Assembly: GCA_002422845.1 (NCBI GenBank)
Contig: DITM01000039.1
Span: forward strand, 144 to 43,660
Length of the DNA stretch: 43,517 nucleotides
Direction of reading: 5' to 3'
Source: Candidatus Paracaedibacteraceae bacterium UBA6184
Lineage (GTDB): Bacteria; Pseudomonadota; Alphaproteobacteria; UBA6184
This document shows positions 1-6,624 of the stretch, piece after piece; within the stretch, counting starts at the first letter, position 1, and each line of letters starts with the position of its first letter. Below the pieces are notes generated by a model that saw only the letters and a program-made list of their open reading frames with translations, made no database searches and was not told the DNA's origin. The position numbers and the translations under genes are program-made.

Positions 1-44
1 CCCACCCGGCAGACCGTCGCAAGGGCTCCTAAGTCTGCCGATCC
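1..44. repeat. Dispersed palindromic repeat, copy 1
   Basis: The first 44 bases are the reverse complement of 27688-27731 with one mismatch. Inside the unit an 8-bp stem (CGGCAGAC at 7-14 with GTCTGCCG at 33-40) is kept in both copies. It sits just past the 3' end of the MFS carrier gene and may extend beyond the window edge. It is probably a member of a repeat family of this genome; copy number cannot be judged here. Confidence 0.8.
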
Positions 45-63
45 CTTTAAGCGAAGGACAGCA

Positions 64-1281
64 TCAATGCGCTTCAATCTCTTTTCGGTGAGTAAGGAAC
101 GCAACGATAATCAAAGACACGAATGCAATCAATACAATGGTGATGGATTGAAATGTTTTATTATAAACTGCTGCTGCCGAAAACGTTATAAACGACGCCA
201 TAAGTTGTCGGATAGAGGTGACTGCTGAAGATGACGTCCCCCCCATCGTATGGAATATTTCCATTGCTTTGGTGGTAACAACAGTTGCGATAAAAGGACA
301 GCAAACCGTATAAATACAATAGGTCAAAACCATCCAATTAACAGAGTCTGAAAAGAAACCTTGAACAATTAACAAGCTTACTACATAGCCTAAAATCAAA
401 ATCATGCCAATACGGATGGTCGCATATAACCCACTGTCTTTAACATATTGACGCACAAAGGCAGCAGAAATAGCATAAAAAAACGTTGGGATGAATTGAT
501 AAAGGGCAAAGCTTTCCCGGCTCATATTCATGACCTCTTGCAAGTGAATAGACAACAAAGGAATCTGCGCCACATGCAACCCATGAATCATCCCGTTTAA
601 CACTGCAAACACCAAAAATACGCGATTAGAAAACAAGACTTTGTAATGGGTAAACGCACGAAAGACTGAAATGGCCTGCTCTTCTCTTTGCTTAAGCGTC
701 TCTGGAATAATGAATGCAATTAATATAACTTGAATCATCCCAAAAATACTTAACACCGCAAAAATACCGCGCCAACCAAAATAATCAGCAATGATACTCC
801 CTGCAATAGGGGCTGCTGATAATGATATTGAAATGGTAATATTAAAAACATTTAAAGTGCGAACGCTATCTTTGCCTTTAAAAATATCTTTAATGATCGT
901 CAACCAAATGACTGACGACGCAACACCACCGACTCCTTGAAAGAATCGGGCAATAATCAATTCATATATATCATGAGCCACTGCACACCAAATTGATGCA
1001 CACGCAAAAAAGCTAATGCCAATTAATAACAATCGTTTCCGACCATAGCAATCTGCCAACGGTCCATAAAACAATGCTGCAATGGCAGTTCCTAGAAAAA
1101 AGCTACTGACAGTCCATTGAGTTAACGTTTCAGTCGTATTAAAAAATGCTCCGATTTCTGGCAATACGGGTGCATGCATATCCATAGATGAATTAACAAC
1201 AACACTTCCAAAAATTAAAGTGAATGTAATTAGCGATAGCTTTAGTTGTGAGAATTGATAGGGCATGATCGGACTATACAT
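64..1281 (-). CDS. MFS drug-efflux carrier, Bcr/CflA type
   Basis: An inner-membrane proton-driven exporter of about 405 residues with twelve predicted hydrophobic segments. The first segment runs into DMHAPVLPEI, like the DMYLPALP signature of Bcr/CflA multidrug carriers, and the loop after segment two carries GPLADCYGRKR, the MFS GxLaDrxGRkr motif. It lies directly after a LysR regulator gene. The ATG at 1281 overlaps the LysR stop by 8 bp, pointing to translational coupling; a second in-frame ATG at 1266 (MPYQFSQLK) is equally possible, because the GGAG upstream is too close to the first ATG and rather far from the second. The substrate is unknown; the LysR protein is a plausible regulator. 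Confidence 0.85.
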   Translation of the reverse strand: MYSPIMPYQFSQLKLSLITFTLIFGSVVVNSSMDMHAPVLPEIGAFFNTTETLTQWTVSSFFLGTAIAALFYGPLADCYGRKRLLLIGISFFACASIWCAVAHDIYELIIARFFQGVGGVASSVIWLTIIKDIFKGKDSVRTLNVFNITISISLSAAPIAGSIIADYFGWRGIFAVLSIFGMIQVILIAFIIPETLKQREEQAISVFRAFTHYKVLFSNRVFLVFAVLNGMIHGLHVAQIPLLSIHLQEVMNMSRESFALYQFIPTFFYAISAAFVRQYVKDSGLYATIRIGMILILGYVVSLLIVQGFFSDSVNWMVLTYCIYTVCCPFIATVVTTKAMEIFHTMGGTSSSAVTSIRQLMASFITFSAAAVYNKTFQSITIVLIAFVSLIIVAFLTHRKEIEAH

Positions 1282-2179
1282 TCTCCATAATAAAATCACG
1301 CAAGGCTGCAATTTTTTTCGACCGACGCAATTCTTCTGGATACACTAAATAATAGGTTATTTCGGGTAGTTTTACTGTCGGCAAAATCCGTCGCAAGAAT
1401 GGATAATCTGCTGCAATGTATTCATCTAACATTCCAATTCCAACATGATTTGCAACAGCCGTTGCAATCGCGAAATTACTGTTAACTGAAAAATAGGGAA
1501 CTCTTCGGGGAGAATCCTCGTTCAATCCAAGGTACAACAAGATATTGGTATTATCTAATGAATTAGCATCTTCTCCAAATACGATTAATTTATGATGATT
1601 AAGCTCTTCTAATTTTTGAGGCTCCCCATTTTTTTCAAGATATGTTTCACTGGCATAAATGCCTCTTGAAAACGTCATTAGGGGGCGCTGAATCATCCGC
1701 AACTGAGCCGAAGGCATCGGCTTAATGGCAAGGTCTGCACCTTCTTGTAACAGGTTGGTATCATCATCAGAAATAGTTTGAGTAATCCGAACCTCAGGAT
1801 ACAGTGATAAAAATTTATGAATCCGTGGCGCCAGCCAAAAATTCGCAAACGTTTGAGTCGTTGCAAGACGCAAATGTCCCGCCGCCATATCTTTCGTATC
1901 TTTTAAGATCGACAATGTATTGGAAATACGCCCAAAAATTTCTTGAGTCGTTTCAAATAAAATATCGCCTTGTTCAGTCAACATCAAACCTCGCGGATGA
2001 CGTCTAAATAAACGGCATCCCATCATGCTTTCCAATGCAGAAATTTGACGACTAACCGCAGATTGAGATAATGCCAATTTTTCAGAGGCTTTCGTTAAAG
2101 AACCCGACCATGCAACATGGTTGAAAATTCTCAACTTATCCCAATCTACTTTCGTACTTAATAAACGAATATCAACCAT
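1274..2179 (-). CDS. LysR-family transcriptional regulator
   Basis: A 301-residue DNA-binding regulator. The N-terminal winged helix-turn-helix is clear (residues about 14-75; SLTKASEKLALSQSAVSRQI and LESMMGCRLFRR are classic LysR), followed by a substrate-binding domain resembling periplasmic binding proteins (about 95-300). The ATG at 2179 has a good GGGAG seven bases upstream. It starts 21 bp after trxB ends, and its 3' end overlaps the MFS gene, so the three genes probably form one transcript. It may control the adjacent carrier; the effector is unknown. Confidence 0.92.
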   Translation of the reverse strand: MVDIRLLSTKVDWDKLRIFNHVAWSGSLTKASEKLALSQSAVSRQISALESMMGCRLFRRHPRGLMLTEQGDILFETTQEIFGRISNTLSILKDTKDMAAGHLRLATTQTFANFWLAPRIHKFLSLYPEVRITQTISDDDTNLLQEGADLAIKPMPSAQLRMIQRPLMTFSRGIYASETYLEKNGEPQKLEELNHHKLIVFGEDANSLDNTNILLYLGLNEDSPRRVPYFSVNSNFAIATAVANHVGIGMLDEYIAADYPFLRRILPTVKLPEITYYLVYPEELRRSKKIAALRDFIMENV

Positions 2180-2200
2180 AATGCGTCTCCCAAAACTTTA

Positions 2201-3136
2201 TTAGTTGCGTGTTAAAAATTCTTCAGCGTCTAACGCTGCCATACAGCCTTGACCTGCTGCCGTTACAGCTTGACGATATATCTTGTCTTGAACGTCTCCA
2301 GCCGCAAATACCCCCGGAATATTAGTCGTGGTTTCACCTTTTGACGTTAACATATACCCAGACTCATCTAAATCTACATGCCCTTTAAACACATCCGTTT
2401 TTGGAGAATGCCCTATGGCGATAAAGATTCCGTCAACATCAATCGTCTGCATCGACGTCGGATCTTGAGTTGATTTTAATCGCAGACCCGTAACTCCCGA
2501 TTCTTTAGATCCCAGAATTTCATCCACTTCATGATTCCAAATGATGCTAATTTTGGGATTTGCAAACAGACGATCTTGTAATACTTTTTCAGACCTCAAT
2601 GTATCACGCCGATGCACTAACGTAACATGGCTTGCTATATTTGAAAGGTACAAAGCCTCTTCGACTGCGCTATTTCCACCACCAATAACGGCAACAGGTT
2701 TCTTTTTAAAGAAAAAACCATCACACGTTGCACAGGCAGACACACCAAACCCTCGGTATGTTGTTTCAGACGGAATCCCAAGCCACTTAGCCTCAGCACC
2801 CGTTGCAATGATCACTGCATCCACAGTAAACGTGGTGTTTTCGCCATAACATGTAAAGGGGCGTTTTGAAAAATCAACTTTTACAATATAATCATATATG
2901 ATCTGAGTTCCCATATGTTCCGCCTGCAATCGCATTTGTTCCATTAACCAAGGGCCTTGAATTACATCAGAAAAACCAGGATAATTTTCAACATCCGTTG
3001 TAATCGTTAATTGCCCACCGGGTTGCATTCCAGTGACTAGAATAGGATTTAAATTAGCTCGCGCTGCATAAATAGCGGCCGTATAACCCGCAGGGCCTGC
3101 ACCAATAATTAATAATTTAGAATGAACTGTGTTCAT
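2201..3136 (-). CDS. trxB: Thioredoxin-disulfide reductase
   Basis: A 311-residue flavoprotein that reduces thioredoxin with NADPH in the cytoplasm. Visible motifs: FAD-binding GAGPAGYTAA near residue 12, the redox-active CATCDGFF (CxxC) near residue 135, NADPH-binding GGGNSAVEEA near residue 150, and the second FAD motif GVFAAGDV near residue 275. Length is normal for low-Mr bacterial TrxB. The ATG at 3136 has GGAG five bases upstream. It is the first gene of a probable trxB-lysR-MFS transcript; a trxB-lysR pairing is common in alphaproteobacteria. Confidence 0.97.
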   Translation of the reverse strand: MNTVHSKLLIIGAGPAGYTAAIYAARANLNPILVTGMQPGGQLTITTDVENYPGFSDVIQGPWLMEQMRLQAEHMGTQIIYDYIVKVDFSKRPFTCYGENTTFTVDAVIIATGAEAKWLGIPSETTYRGFGVSACATCDGFFFKKKPVAVIGGGNSAVEEALYLSNIASHVTLVHRRDTLRSEKVLQDRLFANPKISIIWNHEVDEILGSKESGVTGLRLKSTQDPTSMQTIDVDGIFIAIGHSPKTDVFKGHVDLDESGYMLTSKGETTTNIPGVFAAGDVQDKIYRQAVTAAGQGCMAALDAEEFLTRN

Positions 3137-3293
3137 GCTTTCTCCAAGATTTAACGTATTTATTTTAATGTTATTTGATATTAACTTGCATTGTGCAAAA
3201 AATGCATAGCTTTTGCAACCGATATTTCATTTTTGCAAGCAATAGTTTATAGATACGAGTAACCAGTTATTACTATAAATTGGAGGGGTTTCT

Positions 3294-3344
3294 ATGATCA
3301 AGTCCAGAACTAGAAAAAAACCACTCATAAGATTTAACGTCTAA
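3294..3344 (+). CDS. Possible 16-codon small ORF with strong ribosome site
   Basis: An ATG at 3294 is preceded at 3282-3288 by GGAGGGG with a five-base spacer, the best Shine-Dalgarno in this stretch. It would encode MIKSRTRKKPLIRFNV, with six basic residues of 16. The stop codon lies in the loop of the hairpin at 3316-3357, so translation would run into the left arm. It could be a leader peptide, a small basic protein, or chance; no downstream plus-strand gene exists for it to attenuate. Confidence 0.25.
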   Translation: MIKSRTRKKPLIRFNV

Positions 3345-3357
3345 ATAAGTGGTTTTT
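3316..3357 (-). terminator. Rho-independent terminator of the surface-protein operon
   Basis: A ten-base stem (AAAAACCACT, 3316-3325, with AGTGGTTTTT, 3348-3357) encloses a smaller five-base inner stem (3332-3336 with 3342-3346). Read on the minus strand it begins 8 bp after the stop of the 877-residue lipoprotein gene and ends in a run of seven T. The plus strand also has Ts after the stem, so it may work both ways. Confidence 0.75.
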
Positions 3358-3365
3358 GTTGTTGT

Positions 3366-5999
3366 TTAGTAAGACAAGCTAAAGCTTACGCTGGTTGTCG
3401 GTTCAATCTTGGAGGGTGATCCTGATAGACCAAAGGCACCAGAGATAAAGCCCGCCGCTAAATTAGCTTTTGCTTGCAGTTGTAACCCACAGTGACGATC
3501 AAAACCATGGCCGTCTATATGGAATTTTTCATCATTGATTAAAAGATCGTACCCTTGTGCAGCACGCAAGGCTTCGGCAAATGCAGTGGCAGAAAGGTCG
3601 ATGCTTTCAATGCGTTTATTTAAGCCTACATTTAATAAAATGCGGTGTTGATTAACGTTATTGGCTTCAATACGTCCCATTGAATTATCGTCAGAAACAC
3701 CCTGACGTTGATCGTACATGTAACTAACATCCATCAAAAACATACCCTTTTGGTATCCGAACTTAGACCCAAATGTCTGCGTATCACCAGTATAGAATGC
3801 ATCCATAAACACACCATTGCTGAATACGTGCGCACCCACAGTCGGTGCTGCAGCTGGCGTTTGAACAGATGGGGTTGAAACGCTGATTCCAACCTTTGCA
3901 GCCCCGGCATTAACGCCCATGCTGGTCAGGATTGACTCAGACGACTCATCCACAAAACTCCATCCACCGACAGTCTGCGCTTGTTCATGAATACTGAAAT
4001 ACGACAAAGGCGCCACTGCAACGTCGGATAAGAAGCGATCAGAAACTGCAGTATCAAGGGCAGTTACAGCATCTGGAATTTCCAAAGCAGCAAAACGACC
4101 TTTAACGGCTCCATCAGATTTGCCTAAAATATCAGCAGACAAACTGGCTGATATTCCAGTAGCCGCAGCAACAGAGGTTGTTGCTTGTGTACAGGTTACG
4201 GTTAAAGCATTGTTGTCTAGTTTAAATTCAAACTTTCCTCCAGCTAAGTCTTGTGATTGGGTTTTAATACTGCCATTAAGAGTTTTGGCAGAAAGAATTA
4301 CAAAGCTTGCGTCTTTTTTTAATAAAGCATTTGGAAGATTATTAATAGCTAAGGTTAAAAAATCTTTTCCAAGACTACAAGCGTCTGTAACCGTCATAGC
4401 GATTACAAATTTTAACATTTTTTGCTGGATCATCTTTTTTTCATTATCTTTATCCCCAGCTAATTGATATGCCTCAGCTGCTTTGTCCTGGGCTTTATTT
4501 GCAGCATTCCAAGCAGCAGTTACATCCCATGTAGCATTTGCTTCATTTAAAAAAGCATCAGCCGAATCAGCCGCATACGAAGCGTACTCTCCATTCGCAG
4601 CAGCAGCAGTAAGAGAAGCATCAGCAGCATTAAAATCGTTTTTAGCTTTTTCAGAGTCACCTTTAGCTTTTAAATAAGTACTATAAAGATCACTTACAAG
4701 ACCAGGATCATTATCATATGCAGTTTTAGCTTCAGCTTCAGCCTTAGCTTTAGTATCAGCTTCAGCTTTAGCTTTAGTTTTAACATCAACAGCTGCATAA
4801 ACAGCATCCTTAGCAGTATTAACAGCAGCAGCTGCTGCTTCAGAAGCCTTTTTAGCTGCCTCTTTCGCCGAATCCAAGCTGTTTAAGGTATTTTCGTTAT
4901 CCCAGTTCACTGTAAGCGTAGAAGCAGTCGAAACCGTATAGTTTTTAACCTTTGTGGGTTTTGATGTAGATATAACGATGGTACCCCCACTGTGGGTTAA
5001 TTGATTTGTTACCTGAGATGTTGTGTTATTTGCTGGCGCTAAATGAACTTTCATACCCGGCGCCACATATAACCTATCTATTTTTCCATGTATATCAAAT
5101 TTACCATACTCCATTTCGGGATAACGGCCAGGAGCTTGAGTTGTGATATATTTAACAAGCCTAGAATTTGATTTAGTATTGAATCCTAAACGCTCACCGC
5201 TTTTACATTCTGCATCGTCCCCTAAATAAAATGAACCCACACGCAGAATACCCTCAGTAGTTAATATTCCATTTTCAACGCGCAATACATCAGTAAACAA
5301 GATCGCAGATGGTTTTATTTGAAGCGATGTATTTTTTAGATACAGTGTAGATATGCTAACAGTGCTATCCAGATATGCTTCCTGAGGTTTTGTCGCATCC
5401 ATGCCAATAGCATCCAAATATACTACATTGTAAGTATCATTGCCAATAGAAGCTTGTTCAAATGTGTGACCGCGTTCTTCTAAAGAATGGGCTTCGTTAG
5501 TGTGTTCCCCCATGTGTTCTACGTTATCGCTAGCATGCAAAACATCCCGAAGATATGAAAGGTTATCAAGCCCAACAATGTTTTGTTCTTTGTCGCCTTC
5601 TTTCTTTTCTGGCGCAGTTGGATGATAGACATAGTATTGTTTATCCACAAACTTGGTTGGCAATTGAGTTGATGTTCCAGAAGAACCACTATTTGCAACA
5701 GCAACAGCTGCTCCTACCCCAGCGAGGGTACCGCCAACAAGGATTCCTGTATTAGAGTTGCCGTCACCAGCAGGAGATGAATTCATACATTTGTTAATGA
5801 CGGCCTCTTCAGCTTCTGCTGCTGTTTTTTCAGCATCCAGGGCAGCTTGAGACGCTTCCGAAACCATATCTTTTCCGGCGTTTATAGCTTCGTCTTTTGT
5901 ATCATAATCACAGCTACATCCAGTGATTTGAATGGCAGCTAAAAGGGCACTAGAAATTAACAACCCATTTTTTAATGCAAGTTTATTTTTTTTATTCAT
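3366..5999 (-). CDS. Large surface lipoprotein with autotransporter-like C-terminus
   Basis: An 877-residue protein of unknown function. It opens with a lipoprotein signal peptide ending in IQITGC (acylated Cys near residue 28), followed by an Ala-rich helical stretch, a beta-rich region (about 120-360; TLYLKNTSLQIKP, ILRVGSFYLG), a long Ala/Lys coiled-coil-like stretch (about 375-540) and a C-terminal region of alternating amphipathic strands ending in FSLSY. A terminal aromatic residue is typical of outer-membrane barrels, so an autotransporter-like barrel is inferred. The GGAC-containing ribosome site lies upstream of the ATG at 5999. It is the last gene of the surface locus and is followed by a terminator. 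A role in adhesion is possible but not shown. Confidence 0.75.
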   Translation of the reverse strand: MNKKNKLALKNGLLISSALLAAIQITGCSCDYDTKDEAINAGKDMVSEASQAALDAEKTAAEAEEAVINKCMNSSPAGDGNSNTGILVGGTLAGVGAAVAVANSGSSGTSTQLPTKFVDKQYYVYHPTAPEKKEGDKEQNIVGLDNLSYLRDVLHASDNVEHMGEHTNEAHSLEERGHTFEQASIGNDTYNVVYLDAIGMDATKPQEAYLDSTVSISTLYLKNTSLQIKPSAILFTDVLRVENGILTTEGILRVGSFYLGDDAECKSGERLGFNTKSNSRLVKYITTQAPGRYPEMEYGKFDIHGKIDRLYVAPGMKVHLAPANNTTSQVTNQLTHSGGTIVISTSKPTKVKNYTVSTASTLTVNWDNENTLNSLDSAKEAAKKASEAAAAAVNTAKDAVYAAVDVKTKAKAEADTKAKAEAEAKTAYDNDPGLVSDLYSTYLKAKGDSEKAKNDFNAADASLTAAAANGEYASYAADSADAFLNEANATWDVTAAWNAANKAQDKAAEAYQLAGDKDNEKKMIQQKMLKFVIAMTVTDACSLGKDFLTLAINNLPNALLKKDASFVILSAKTLNGSIKTQSQDLAGGKFEFKLDNNALTVTCTQATTSVAAATGISASLSADILGKSDGAVKGRFAALEIPDAVTALDTAVSDRFLSDVAVAPLSYFSIHEQAQTVGGWSFVDESSESILTSMGVNAGAAKVGISVSTPSVQTPAAAPTVGAHVFSNGVFMDAFYTGDTQTFGSKFGYQKGMFLMDVSYMYDQRQGVSDDNSMGRIEANNVNQHRILLNVGLNKRIESIDLSATAFAEALRAAQGYDLLINDEKFHIDGHGFDRHCGLQLQAKANLAAGFISGAFGLSGSPSKIEPTTSVSFSLSY

Positions 6000-6046
6000 T
6001 TTTTCTGTCCTTAGTTCTGTTTAGTCGCTTTTTCAGGTGCTGTCTC

Positions 6047-6349
6047 TTAGTCAAGTGTATTCAGATTGTCTTGAGCAAGTTGAGCTTCTGTTGCAGAAGT
6101 TCTAGCCAGAGTTGCAGAAGTTCTAGCCTGTGTTCCGAATGTTTTAGCATCTTCACATGTTGCAGCTGTTTTTATCCCGGCAAAAGCAGTTTTTGCTTTA
6201 GCGGCTTCGCTTGCTGCAGTGTCTTTAGCGGTTTTAATTTTATCAACTAAATCATCATAAGGACAATCGTTACTACATCCACCAATCTGCACAGCAAACA
6301 AAAGCGATGCTGTAATTAACCCAATATGTTTAAACGTTATTTTTTTCAT
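6047..6349 (-). CDS. Small Ala-rich lipoprotein
   Basis: A 100-residue predicted lipoprotein: Lys-rich start, hydrophobic core and lipobox VQIGGC (Cys near residue 25), then CPYDD and a helical Ala/Thr-rich tail with the short internal repeat ARTSAT-LARTSAT. AGGA lies eight bases before the ATG. The signal peptide is strikingly like those of the genes on either side (VQIGGCS and IQITGCS). Function unknown; an Lpp-like envelope spacer is one possibility, but no known family was recognised. Confidence 0.75.
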   Translation of the reverse strand: MKKITFKHIGLITASLLFAVQIGGCSNDCPYDDLVDKIKTAKDTAASEAAKAKTAFAGIKTAATCEDAKTFGTQARTSATLARTSATEAQLAQDNLNTLD

Positions 6350-6389
6350 TTTTATTATCCTTTGTTAATACCTGTAATTATACAGTATT

Positions 6390-6599
6390 TTATTTTTCAG
6401 TGACAGATAAATCAGTTATTTTTTCATTGTTTTGGCGGTTTTCGGCGCCAACTTTATCTGTTTTTAACTTAAGGTCTGATCGGTGTATCGCCTTATTCGC
6501 ACAGGGGCATTTTCCAGAACACCCACCAATCTGAACGGCCAACACCAGGACGCAGGTAATACCCCCTGCTCCCCTGATTATGTTTTTAACTGTATTCAT
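6390..6599 (-). CDS. Small Lpp-like lipoprotein
   Basis: A 69-residue predicted lipoprotein whose signal peptide ends in VQIGGCSGKCPC, followed by a short charged helical tail (SDLKLKTDKVGAENRQNNEK) with heptad-like spacing, loosely resembling murein lipoproteins. It sits 25 bp downstream of the SLH-protein gene and 40 bp upstream of a second small lipoprotein with the same lipobox context. Probably cotranscribed with both. No functional assignment can be made. Confidence 0.65.
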   Translation of the reverse strand: MNTVKNIIRGAGGITCVLVLAVQIGGCSGKCPCANKAIHRSDLKLKTDKVGAENRQNNEKITDLSVTEK

Positions 6600-6624
6600 T
6601 TATAACCACATTTAATTTAAGATG

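Noticed and set aside
4120..4677. Plus-strand frames inside the 877-residue lipoprotein gene
   Set aside because: They are antisense to an Ala-rich coding region, which produces open frames by composition; no ribosome sites or families.
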